From positions 62,001 to 126,000 of the forward strand of contig DATJNA010000209.1 in the NCBI GenBank assembly GCA_035508435.1: 64,000 bases of DNA. The letters are read 5' to 3'. A model generated the notes under the pieces. The model was not told the DNA's origin and did not search any database. It was given only the letters and a program-made list of their open reading frames with translations. Positions 17,987 through 26,915 of the stretch are shown piece by piece. A program made the translations under genes and the position numbers. This stretch comes from JASHVB01 sp035508435 (lineage in GTDB: Bacteria > Pseudomonadota > Alphaproteobacteria > Acetobacterales > Acetobacteraceae). Each line of letters starts with the position of its first letter. Within the stretch, counting starts at the first letter, position 1.

Positions 17987-18423
17987 CGGATGAGACCGGA
18001 CTCACGGTGTTGTTTTTCCAGCGCCCTGATGCGAATCAGACAGTAGAGCGTGGTCGAACCGATCAGGGCGTCGACAAACGAGATCGACAGAAAGCCCAGC
18101 GGTTGTCCGAACAACACTACCGCAAAAAAGAAGAACGTGGAGCCGAACGTCCGCGACGGGAAAACGGCGATGTAGGCGTTGACACGGTAGCGGCCGAAGT
18201 CGATCGCTGCTGGCACGTAGAATGCCGAGATTATCATCAGCAATCCGGCCGACTCGCGCGCCCAGATAAGTTGGTCAAGCGGAATGTCGAACAGGTTCAG
18301 CATCCAGCGGGGAAAGAACAGGAGCGGAATGATAAACAGACTGTTCAGAAATATGCCGAACCAGAGCAGGATCGTGTGACGTACGATCCAGACGCTGATG
18401 GTGCTTTGTGTGGAGGTGCTCAT
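17983..18423 (-). CDS. Small four-helix integral membrane protein, unknown function
   Basis: The 146-residue protein has about four hydrophobic segments (for example TILLWFGIFLNSLFIIPLLF and STFFFFAVVLFGQPLGFLSI) and a short basic C-terminal tail. I recognise no family. It sits between two paralogous cytochrome genes and overlaps both by 4 bp (ATGA at each end), so it is translated together with them. It is likely to be an inner-membrane partner of the periplasmic cytochromes (inference). Confidence 0.8.
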   Translation of the reverse strand: MSTSTQSTISVWIVRHTILLWFGIFLNSLFIIPLLFFPRWMLNLFDIPLDQLIWARESAGLLMIISAFYVPAAIDFGRYRVNAYIAVFPSRTFGSTFFFFAVVLFGQPLGFLSISFVDALIGSTTLYCLIRIRALEKQHRESGLIR

Positions 18424-19949
18424 AGCGTTTTCATGTACTCCACAATGGCGTCTTTATCGGCGGGGGAGAGTTCGGTACCATAGATCTTTCCCTCGTGCCC
18501 CATGTTGGAATTGCCGGGTACCGAGGTATTATAAAGAAACAGATCCTGTTTCGCCGCGCCGTAGCCATCACTTCGATAGCCAACCTTGGCGGTATCGTAG
18601 AGGTCGCTGCCGCGATACCACTTGTCCGGGCGTTTCGCAGCGGGTTCCAGCAGGTCACGCAGGGTTGGGACGGAGCCGTTGTGAAGATACGGAGAGCGCG
18701 CCCAGATGCCGTCCAGCGGTTGGCTGGCGTAGCCACCTGTCTTGCTGAAATGCGTGAAACGCCAGGGATAGCCGGCGTAGAGCATGTTCTGCGCCGCAGA
18801 AAAGTCCTGCGTGTACGAGGCCCAGCGATCCTGGTCGGTCCCGATCTGGTCCAGGGGCTCAATTTGCCCCAGTCTTGGGTAACGGTTGGTATCGTAGTCG
18901 TACTGCCCGGCCGCGTTTTTCATGCCATGACAGCCGGCACAATATTCGGCGAAGAGTCGACGGCCGCGTGGGAGCTTTGAAGTGTCGATGGCGGAGGGTA
19001 CCGGGAATGGTGGTGCCGGCAGCGTCCATATCCAGTCGCGAATCCGCTTGAGTGCCGCGATGTCCACGGTCACGGGTGTGACGCCAGCGCCCAACGCGGC
19101 ACTGAGATTACGCTCATCGACCGAGGTGTTGTTGCCGTCCCAGTGCAGGTGCATGCCGTCGCGCGGTCTCTGTTCCCAGATCGATGGAAAGTCCGCCGAG
19201 CCGTTCAGTTCCGCCGTAGTGATATGGGAGGCATCCATCGGAAAATTGAACTGGATCGCCTTGTAGGGATTGAACGTATCGACCCGTCCAGGCCCCCAGT
19301 CATACTGTCGGTCGATGAAGGAAAGCCGCTGGGAAAGCTGCTGCAAAGCCGCCTGCACCCGCGGAAAGACGACATATCGATAGATCAGACGATCGAAGAA
19401 ATTGAGGTTGCCGCCGACAGCCGGACTGTCGATCGCCGCTATCAGGTTGTCGGCGCTGAATTTCGGATCGGCGCCGACCTGCAGAAAGAATTTCAGCAGA
19501 TCGAACAAACGCAGATTGTTCGAGGGTGCCCCGTAGATGAACTTCGGCTGGTCCGTCAGGTTGATGCGATAGGTGCCAACGTGGCAAACGGCGCAGTTGA
19601 GCCAGACCCGCTCAACGCCGTCGACAATCCGCCTCGACATGCCGATCGGCAGCTCGGATTGCTCGGTCTCATAGAGCATCCCGAACCGGCGGTAGCCGCC
19701 CGGCCCAAGTTCGTCCCGGTACATGAACGCCAGTGCCTTGAATACCAGGATCGGAAGCCCATTGACGGGCTCGCTGCCAATCGAGCCGTATTTGAATTGC
19801 TCCAGATTGCCGCGATAGGCAACGACGTATTGGTTCACAAAAATCAGATAGTAGCCCACAACCAGGATCACCAGCAAAACAACCAGGCAGCGGACCCAGC
19901 GCCAGCGGCCAAGCACGCGTTCGACCGGTGTTGGAGGATTGTAGTTCAT
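18420..19949 (-). CDS. Two-haem c-type cytochrome, di-haem peroxidase/RoxA-like
   Basis: The 509-residue paralogue of the 498-residue protein has an N-terminal anchor helix (residues 19-40), CAVCH at 119-123, CAGCH at 337-341, ARSPYLHNGSVPTLRDLL in the C-terminal third and a GTELSPADKDAIVEYMKTL end. Both proteins also share FKYGSIGSE/FDHGSIGNE near the N-terminus and HWDGNNTS/HWDGLNTS in the middle, so they arose by duplication. It is predicted to be periplasmic and membrane-tethered. It is the second gene of the minus-strand cluster, 34 bp after the old yellow enzyme. Confidence 0.87.
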   Translation of the reverse strand: MNYNPPTPVERVLGRWRWVRCLVVLLVILVVGYYLIFVNQYVVAYRGNLEQFKYGSIGSEPVNGLPILVFKALAFMYRDELGPGGYRRFGMLYETEQSELPIGMSRRIVDGVERVWLNCAVCHVGTYRINLTDQPKFIYGAPSNNLRLFDLLKFFLQVGADPKFSADNLIAAIDSPAVGGNLNFFDRLIYRYVVFPRVQAALQQLSQRLSFIDRQYDWGPGRVDTFNPYKAIQFNFPMDASHITTAELNGSADFPSIWEQRPRDGMHLHWDGNNTSVDERNLSAALGAGVTPVTVDIAALKRIRDWIWTLPAPPFPVPSAIDTSKLPRGRRLFAEYCAGCHGMKNAAGQYDYDTNRYPRLGQIEPLDQIGTDQDRWASYTQDFSAAQNMLYAGYPWRFTHFSKTGGYASQPLDGIWARSPYLHNGSVPTLRDLLEPAAKRPDKWYRGSDLYDTAKVGYRSDGYGAAKQDLFLYNTSVPGNSNMGHEGKIYGTELSPADKDAIVEYMKTL

Positions 19950-19983
19950 GATCAGCGCGCCCTTCCTGCCTCCTCAGCTCGCG

Positions 19984-21381
19984 TCACTGGTACAGCGGCG
20001 GTTCGAAGACCGACATGACTTCCTTGATCAATGATTCCCACTTCTCATCGAACGTATCGCCGTCGTATCTTTGTACTTCGTAGCAACCGAGCGGATTGGC
20101 AAGATCGTTGAGCAGGCACTTGTTGCAATAGGTGCATTCCTTTTGCCTGATCGGTCCATTGGCGGCACGCAGGATATGCGGCAGGTCGTTATTGGCGATC
20201 AGCGGCCTCGCCATGCTGACGCCATCGCATGAGCCGTTGCGGATGACGTCGGCGATAACGTCGGCATGCTGGAACCCGCCGGTGCATAGGAACTTGACGC
20301 TGGGGTCGATCTTTATGATTTCATCGCGCAGATACTTGGCATAGGTGGCATTGATTCCTTCGATGATCTTGCCTCGCCGGAAGCGCCACAGCCAACGGAA
20401 CAGCGGACCGCCAATCGGATTGCTGAAGATGGCGTAGTTGAAGCGCGTACGCACGCCGGACGGAAACAGGCCGGCATACCAGCGCACCAGATTGACGATG
20501 GAAATGTCGCCTGGAGGATTTCGCGGATGGGGAAACGTCGATCCGCTCGAAATGTGGAATGAGTCGACGCCCTTGCCGTCGTCGAGCAGCATCTTGCAGA
20601 TAGTGAGAGTATCCTCGAGGGTGTTGCCCTTCTTCTTCCAGGGATACAGCCAGTCGTTGTGGTCGACGCCGTTGATCTTCATCTGGAGATGGAAATCGCG
20701 GCCGACCTCCCGGCGAATGGCGCGCACGATCTCGAGGGCGAATCGCGCCCTGTTTTCCACCGAACCGCCGTAATCGTCCTTCCGATCGTTGATCCCCGAG
20801 CTGAGGAACTGGGTGATCAGGTAACCGTTGGCGCCATGCAGCTCGACACCGTCAAGTCCGGCTTGTCTCGCGCGCCGCGCACCTTGGGCAAATTGCTCGA
20901 CGACTTCGTGGATTTCGGCGACGGTCATGGCCTGGGCCAGTATCCCGTGAAAGAAGTCGGTCTGATTCGTCGAGCTGAGGGCTTTCTTGAACATGTTTTC
21001 GACGCCGCCCATGTCCTGCTGCCGCCCCGAGTGGCTGAGCTGCATGAGGAAGCGGCAGTCGTAGTCGTGGACCCTTTTGCCGATCTCGCGCCAGAACGGA
21101 ACCTTGTCATCATTGTCGATCATCGCGTAGCGAATCAAAATTCGTCCGCGCACCGCGACTGGTGTGTAGGAGGAGATGATGCAGCCAACGCCGCCTTTGG
21201 CGAACTTCTCCTCCCAGTTCAGTCTGGCGTGACCGCCGTGCCCATTATATTCATCGAACATCCCCGATAGATTCGACCGGAACAGCCGGTTCTTCACTTC
21301 CAAATTACGGAACTTTAACGGCGAAAATATGACCGCAGCATTGTCTTCGTGGAGGAACGTTGCGTCCATAGCCCGAGCCAT
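19984..21381 (-). CDS. Old yellow enzyme / 2,4-dienoyl-CoA reductase-type NADH:flavin oxidoreductase
   Basis: The 465-residue FMN barrel protein begins IFSPLKFRNLEVKNRL and carries the active-site segment ELHGANGYLITQFLS. Near the C-terminus a CTYCNKC...C cluster (C416, C419, C422, C433) is the 4Fe-4S site of the dienoyl-CoA reductase branch. The second FAD/NAD domain of that branch is missing, so electrons must come from another protein. The family reduces activated C=C bonds such as enones. It is the first gene of the minus-strand cluster, with a strong GGGAGGGG ribosome-binding site. In a lipoxygenase cluster, reduction of an enone oxylipin is an attractive but untested role, as done by OPR reductases in plants. 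Confidence 0.9.
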   Translation of the reverse strand: MARAMDATFLHEDNAAVIFSPLKFRNLEVKNRLFRSNLSGMFDEYNGHGGHARLNWEEKFAKGGVGCIISSYTPVAVRGRILIRYAMIDNDDKVPFWREIGKRVHDYDCRFLMQLSHSGRQQDMGGVENMFKKALSSTNQTDFFHGILAQAMTVAEIHEVVEQFAQGARRARQAGLDGVELHGANGYLITQFLSSGINDRKDDYGGSVENRARFALEIVRAIRREVGRDFHLQMKINGVDHNDWLYPWKKKGNTLEDTLTICKMLLDDGKGVDSFHISSGSTFPHPRNPPGDISIVNLVRWYAGLFPSGVRTRFNYAIFSNPIGGPLFRWLWRFRRGKIIEGINATYAKYLRDEIIKIDPSVKFLCTGGFQHADVIADVIRNGSCDGVSMARPLIANNDLPHILRAANGPIRQKECTYCNKCLLNDLANPLGCYEVQRYDGDTFDEKWESLIKEVMSVFEPPLYQ

Positions 21382-21831
21382 ACCCCCCCTCCCTGAACGA
21401 GCATATCGTTTTATCGGTTGATCGAGTCAGGACGATTGGGGTACTTAATCATGGTCAAATTTGCCATGCAACGAGAACACAACCAGAACGTGTGCGGGGG
21501 ATAACGGTCTCGATGTGGCGGAGAGTCGACCTGTGGGATATCGCGTCGCGAGCGAGGGTGGTGCGCCCGCCGGATAGTGCGGCCTTCTGTTTGGCTATGC
21601 GGATGCCGCCTGCCAACGCCGCTGGCCACCGCAATGCATGATGGATGCCGCTTGGCCCCCACAGCTTCGTTAACCAGGTGCGATGCAAGACGCCCAGCAT
21701 AAATCGGCGATGGCTGAGCGGGGCAGCCATTATCATGGGAGCGCAGCGGCCTATCAGTCGTCGTCGGTGAGGTCGGTCACAAGCCATCACAACGTGCAAG
21801 CTTGAACAAGCGTCAGCCGCGGGGGAAATCC
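21382..21831. promoter_or_regulatory. Divergent control region of the cytochrome/lipoxygenase cluster
   Basis: These 450 bp separate the start of the minus-strand cluster from the start of the plus-strand 1013-residue cytochrome gene, so promoters for both directions must lie here. The stretch at about 21400-21480 is locally AT-richer than its surroundings. A minus-strand open frame (21455-21799) has no recognisable domain or good start site and is not called. No operator was identified with confidence. Confidence 0.5.
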
Positions 21832-24800
21832 ATGAGGATCACGCAGTGGCTCTGTAGTGCATGGATGGTCCTGGTCGCATTCCTGACCCCTGTGCTGGCG
21901 AACGCGGCCGATGCGCCGGCCATCGACAGCATCATCGATCGCGATAGCGGAACCATCATCTGGTCGTCAGCGAACCCCAAAGTCCATCCGTCACTCAAGG
22001 CAGGACAGGCCATCCTGCTGAGAGGTCGAAACTTCGGCCCTGGTCCGCTGACGATGGCGAAGCCCGGGCTTGCGCCGCCAGCAGGGGGTGTCGCGCCGAT
22101 CAATGGTCAGCATTCAATTCAGGTGTCGCCACCGGAAGCGGCGGGCAAGGAATTGTCCAAGGTGCTTTTCGGCAATGTGCGTGCACTTGAGCGCAATCTG
22201 TCATCCTACCCCGCTCGAATCGACATAACGACCGGTCTCGCCTCTGCGCTGGCGAGTCTGAAAGGTAAGGCGCTCGATTATTTTGTGGAGCCATGGCAGC
22301 CCGTCCCCGATACGTGGGCAGGCGACATTTACGGTTGGAGTGACACCGAAATCGACCTGACCGTGCCGATCACCGCCTATGATGGGCCGATCCAGGTGAT
22401 CCGAATACCGACCACGGGCGACTACGTGCTGGATATCAAGACCGGCAAGCCGCTGCTTTATCAGGATCCCAACACCGCGCGCGTCGTGAAGGACAACCAC
22501 TACGCTTTCGTGGACGTTTGGCGAATCGCTCGCACCGGCCAGACGGTTCTGGCGAGCAACCCCGTCCCGGCAACGATCGCGCCCGACGGCAGCGACCGCC
22601 TGCAATATGGCTCTGCGGCGGGCGCGCGCCAGGCACTGGCGGCCGCGACGACACAGCGGCTCATCAAAGCGACACCGACGTTGCGCTCGGCTGCCGATCA
22701 GTTCGCCTATGGCGAGAAAGCCTACTGGGCATGGGACTGGAATTTGGCCGTGCCGCATTTCGTACTCGGCATCGACTGGGATGGGATTTTCGGGTTTGAC
22801 TTCGACCGCAATGAATCCCACCTCGAGGCTCTGGCCAGAGCGCTGGAATACAAGAAATCCGGCATTCCGGAGCCGAAGATCGAGGCCACCGGCTACAATC
22901 TTCCCGAACTTGCCGCGGACGGTACCACCGTCATGCAGACCAGTCTGCACAGAGCAATGATCGATCGCACGACTGGCGAAGGCATCCGTCCATTCACCAG
23001 TTTCGGCGCCACGCCGCTGCTGCCCGACCATGGAGTCACCAAGGTGATTGCTCCTGCTGTCGCCTTCAATGCTCAAACTTTCGATGGTGCGACGCCCTAT
23101 CCGATCAGTCCGCCCTTCCGACTTCCGCCGCCGTTGCCCAAGCCTTTGACCGAAGGGCAGACCAAGCCAACGGGCTGGGCTGGCTATGTGTTCGCCGAAG
23201 CGGCGAATCTCGCACCAGGACAGCACAACACCGTCGATTGGATAGGCTTCAATTGTGCAGCCTGCCACGCCGCGCGAGTGACCTATGAATATGCGCCGGA
23301 CGGGACGAAGGTCAGCCGCTTCTTCAGCGGGATTCCCAATCCCGACTGGCGAGCGCTTTTCCTGTCCCTGAGCGGCCGCGCGCTCGGCCTCGTGGCCGAC
23401 GAAGGACTGCCGCTGAATTTCATCCGCCAGGACTATCCGCGCGGCACTCAGGCGAACATCAAGAAGCAGGGACAGATCAGCGGTCTCCTGGCACGAGTGC
23501 ATCTCGCGGCCGACGAGTTCCTCGCCCAGCACGGCTTCACCCTGTCGAAGCAGAAAGTCGACAAGACGCTGCTTCTCTACAATCTGCCTCCAGGATCAAC
23601 CGAAGCCACCCTGTTTGAAACGGCCGGTTCGCCAGGCGACTACGCCAACGACTACTTCTTCTCGCCGGAAGCGATCCCGATCATCACCAATCACACACCG
23701 GTCCGCCGGGCGTTGTCGCGGTCGGAACTGATCGATGGCTTCGAAGGTGCCTACCTGCACGGCGAGGAGCCTGAAGGCGCGCGCGGTCCGATGTCCGCAC
23801 GCGCGCTACAGGACCTGACCCTCTATACGTCAACGCTCCGCCAGGACGATGAGTTGCTGCGGCGCATCGGCGTCTATCGCTGGCTTGCGTACAAACACCA
23901 TTCAGACTGGATTGGCAGCGATGTTAACGAGGGTACCTTCGTCAGTTTCGGCTATCAGCCCGACGCGCTTTTGCAGCCGCCACGTTTTCCACCGCCATCC
24001 GCGCCAAACTTCGGCCTGGGCACGATGCGAGACGTGGCAATGGCGGATGCGGCCGCCGACGTTGCTCACCAGGTTGCCCCGTCGGACACGTTCTCCCAGC
24101 GTTTTCCCAATCTCGTCGGCCACATCCTCCATGGTGCAAGGCTGTACCAGGCAAGCTGTGCCCGCTGTCATTCACCAGGCAATGCAGGTCTTTGGACCAA
24201 CGAGGATATGCATCCGATTTCGGCCGCAGGTGGCAATGAACCAACGGGCCGGTTCTTCTCGCCCACCATATGGCAGAGAAGAACGCAGGCGATCCGTACC
24301 GCAATCCTGGAGAATCTCTTCTGGGTCCAGCGGCGCGGGTTGCTGAGCGACGGCCACATCGTCACCAATGCGCCCGATAACATGGACGGCCTGGATCTCG
24401 TGGTGCGTCCCGATCGCTGTCAGGCACCCACGAACCCGGACGGCAGCGTCGATCTTTCGCGCGCATCCGATCTCTACAAGCGGCTATACACCATTCAGCA
24501 GGGGGTGGACCACACGTTCCGAATCCCGAGCGCGGGCATGCGCTTCGAATTCTACACACGCCTGCGGAATGACAAGCCTGGCGTGCTTCAGCAGATCGTC
24601 GCACCGGATGTCAATCGCCGCGTCAGTGTGGAAGAGGATCGTTTCGTGGCGCGTCACGCTTACTTCACCAGGATGGATGACGGCTACTACTACTGGGACT
24701 ATCAAAAGATGCGGCGAAACTACGGGATTCTGGAGTACGGACTCGATCCCAGGAATCCGCAGGATCGCGCCCGCATCGGCGGTCTGCCAGCCGCGCCTCA

Positions 24801-24873
24801 TCCCTGGTGCATGCCCGATGGCTCATCGCAGGCGGATATCGATGATCTGGTGGTCTTCCTGCTGACGCTCTGA
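21832..24873 (+). CDS. Secreted 1013-residue two-haem c-type cytochrome
   Basis: The protein has a clear Sec signal peptide (MRITQW...LANAADA, cleavage near residue 26), a N-terminal region with an IPT-like LLRGRNFGPGPL segment, then CAACH at 475-479 and CARCH at 776-780. It should be a soluble periplasmic protein. The C-terminus (SQADIDDLVVFLLTL) again resembles the cytochrome-domain end of its neighbours. ATG 21832 is chosen because the signal peptide begins there and GGGGGAAA precedes it; a TTG 30 bp upstream is in frame. It is divergent from the minus-strand cluster and likely part of the same system. The haem spacing of 300 residues is unusual. Confidence 0.85.
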   Translation: MRITQWLCSAWMVLVAFLTPVLANAADAPAIDSIIDRDSGTIIWSSANPKVHPSLKAGQAILLRGRNFGPGPLTMAKPGLAPPAGGVAPINGQHSIQVSPPEAAGKELSKVLFGNVRALERNLSSYPARIDITTGLASALASLKGKALDYFVEPWQPVPDTWAGDIYGWSDTEIDLTVPITAYDGPIQVIRIPTTGDYVLDIKTGKPLLYQDPNTARVVKDNHYAFVDVWRIARTGQTVLASNPVPATIAPDGSDRLQYGSAAGARQALAAATTQRLIKATPTLRSAADQFAYGEKAYWAWDWNLAVPHFVLGIDWDGIFGFDFDRNESHLEALARALEYKKSGIPEPKIEATGYNLPELAADGTTVMQTSLHRAMIDRTTGEGIRPFTSFGATPLLPDHGVTKVIAPAVAFNAQTFDGATPYPISPPFRLPPPLPKPLTEGQTKPTGWAGYVFAEAANLAPGQHNTVDWIGFNCAACHAARVTYEYAPDGTKVSRFFSGIPNPDWRALFLSLSGRALGLVADEGLPLNFIRQDYPRGTQANIKKQGQISGLLARVHLAADEFLAQHGFTLSKQKVDKTLLLYNLPPGSTEATLFETAGSPGDYANDYFFSPEAIPIITNHTPVRRALSRSELIDGFEGAYLHGEEPEGARGPMSARALQDLTLYTSTLRQDDELLRRIGVYRWLAYKHHSDWIGSDVNEGTFVSFGYQPDALLQPPRFPPPSAPNFGLGTMRDVAMADAAADVAHQVAPSDTFSQRFPNLVGHILHGARLYQASCARCHSPGNAGLWTNEDMHPISAAGGNEPTGRFFSPTIWQRRTQAIRTAILENLFWVQRRGLLSDGHIVTNAPDNMDGLDLVVRPDRCQAPTNPDGSVDLSRASDLYKRLYTIQQGVDHTFRIPSAGMRFEFYTRLRNDKPGVLQQIVAPDVNRRVSVEEDRFVARHAYFTRMDDGYYYWDYQKMRRNYGILEYGLDPRNPQDRARIGGLPAAPHPWCMPDGSSQADIDDLVVFLLTL

Positions 24874-25113
24874 CCCTGACCCGATTCGCCAAACAGTCGC
24901 GTCCGGGAAATGCAGGTGAGGGGCCCCCCTCCTGACCGCTGCATGGTCGTGCACTGTGACATCATCCGATGACGTGGTCGGTCGTGCGTTGACGCCCGCT
25001 CGCAAGGCAGCGACGTGTACCAGACCTTGCGACGATTCCTGCGCGCACGTACCGTGCCCCTGAGACACAAGGCGCTGGCGGCAAGCACGTCCCGTGCCCA
25101 AGAGGGAGCGATC

Positions 25114-26832
25114 ATGAGCCAGAATACCAACCTGGTCATCCGCAACGGTACCATCATCGATGGCAGCGGCGGACCGCCAATCCGCGCCGACATTGCCGTC
25201 ACCGCTGGCCGCATCGCCGCGATCGGGCAAATCTCCGAGCGCGGTGCTGAGGAAATCGATGCGAAGGGATTGCTCGTCACCCCCGGATTCATCGACCCTC
25301 ACACGCATTACGACGCGCAGGTCACCTGGGCCAGCCGTATAACGCCGTCATCCTGCCAGGGCGTCACCACGGTTCTCACGGGCAATTGCGGCGTTGGGTT
25401 CGCGCCCTGTCGTCCGCGTGATCGCGGCCGTCTGGTGGAGTTGATGGAGGGCGTCGAAGACATCCCCGAAGTTGTGCTGACCGAGGGCCTGCCGTGGAAC
25501 TGGGAAAGCTTCCCGGAGTACCTCGACAGCCTGGCCGCACGCCGTTTCGATATCGACGTCGCCACTCAGGTGCCGCACGCTGCGCTGCGCGTGCACGTCA
25601 TGGGCGAGCGTGGCGCCGCGCGCGAGCCGGCCACCGCGACGGATCGCGCAGCCATGGCGCGCCTCGCAGCCGAAGCGGTGCAGGCCGGCGCGCTCGGCTT
25701 CTCCACCTCGCGCACGTTGAACCACAAGACCGTCGCCGGCGAATCGATCCCCACATTGAATGCGGCTAAGGCGGAACTCGACGCCATCGCCACTGCGATC
25801 GGTGAGACCGGCGCCGGCTGGCTGCAGGTGATCGCGGATTTCGACACGCAATTGCCGGAAGAATTTGCCATGCTGCGCCGCCTCGCCGCTTGCTCTGGCC
25901 GGCCGCTGACACTCACGGTGCTGGAGCGCGACGCCAAGCCAGACGAATGGCGCCGCTTGCTCGACGGCATTGCCGCCGCCAATGCCGACGGCGTCGCCAT
26001 GACCGGTCAGGTGCTTACGCGTCCCACCGGCATCTTGCTCGGACTCGAAATTTCGCAACATCCGTTCGTCGATTGCCCGTCCTTTCAGCCGATCGCCACA
26101 GTGCCGTTCGCGCAACGGCTCGCCGCATTGCGTGATCCGGAATTGCGCCGCCGGCTGATCGCCGAAGCCTCGGCGCCGTCCGCGCTGGCGCGCCGCGTGC
26201 GTACCTGGAACCGTATCTTTCCGCTCGGCGATCCACCCGATTACGAACCGGTCCCAGAGCGCAGTTTCAGCGCGGAGGCGCGTCGGCGTGGTCTCGATCC
26301 CGCGGCACTGGCCTACGACAGCCTTCTCGAGGACGACGGCCGCACCATTCTGTATCGCCCGCTCAGCAACTATGCGCACGGCGACCTCGGCACGGTGCGC
26401 GAGATGATGCAGCACCCCAACACCTTGCTCGGCCTCGGCGACGGTGGTGCGCATGTCGGCGTGCTGTGCGACGCTTCGGCGCTGACTTATGGCCTGACGC
26501 ATTGGACGCGTGACCGCGCCGAGGGCCGATTCCCGGTGGAGTGGATGGTGCGCCGGCTGACAAGCGACAACGCCCGGGCGATCGGCCTGGAGGATCGCGG
26601 CATGCTCCGGCCGGGCTACCGTGCCGACATCAACCTGATCGACTACGATCACCTGAAATTACGCAAGCCGGAGGTGGTGTACGATTTGCCGGCCGGCGGT
26701 CGTCGCCTGATGCAGCGCGCCGAGGGCTACGTCGCGACCATCGTCGCCGGCGAGACGGTGTGGCGCGACGGCGTACCGACGGGTGCGTTGCCTGGTCGTC
26801 TGGTACGCGGACCGCAGCCCACGCCGGCGTGA
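25114..26832 (+). CDS. N-acyl-D-amino-acid deacylase-like amidohydrolase
   Basis: The 572-residue metal-dependent hydrolase begins with the amidohydrolase start LVIRNGTIIDGSGGPP. It has the metal-binding TPGFIDPHTHYDAQ motif, GNCGVGFAPCRP (typical of D-aminoacylases, with a metal cysteine), and the late GLGDGGAHVG aspartate segment. The ATG at 25114 has GAGGGAG nearby; the frame is open to 25015. Family members deacylate N-acyl-D-amino acids. The three TRAP transporter genes follow 83 bp downstream on the same strand and probably import its substrate (inference). Confidence 0.9.
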   Translation: MSQNTNLVIRNGTIIDGSGGPPIRADIAVTAGRIAAIGQISERGAEEIDAKGLLVTPGFIDPHTHYDAQVTWASRITPSSCQGVTTVLTGNCGVGFAPCRPRDRGRLVELMEGVEDIPEVVLTEGLPWNWESFPEYLDSLAARRFDIDVATQVPHAALRVHVMGERGAAREPATATDRAAMARLAAEAVQAGALGFSTSRTLNHKTVAGESIPTLNAAKAELDAIATAIGETGAGWLQVIADFDTQLPEEFAMLRRLAACSGRPLTLTVLERDAKPDEWRRLLDGIAAANADGVAMTGQVLTRPTGILLGLEISQHPFVDCPSFQPIATVPFAQRLAALRDPELRRRLIAEASAPSALARRVRTWNRIFPLGDPPDYEPVPERSFSAEARRRGLDPAALAYDSLLEDDGRTILYRPLSNYAHGDLGTVREMMQHPNTLLGLGDGGAHVGVLCDASALTYGLTHWTRDRAEGRFPVEWMVRRLTSDNARAIGLEDRGMLRPGYRADINLIDYDHLKLRKPEVVYDLPAGGRRLMQRAEGYVATIVAGETVWRDGVPTGALPGRLVRGPQPTPA

Positions 26833-26915
26833 TCCGGGCTTCGATCGGGTACAATCAAGCAAGCGTTTGAACCCGCCGGCCGCGCGCTGGCCAAATTGTG
26901 GGGAAGGGAACATCA

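Noticed and set aside
21455..21799. 114-codon minus-strand open frame in the divergent promoter region
   Set aside because: No recognisable domain, no ribosome-binding site, and composition typical of chance frames in GC-rich DNA.
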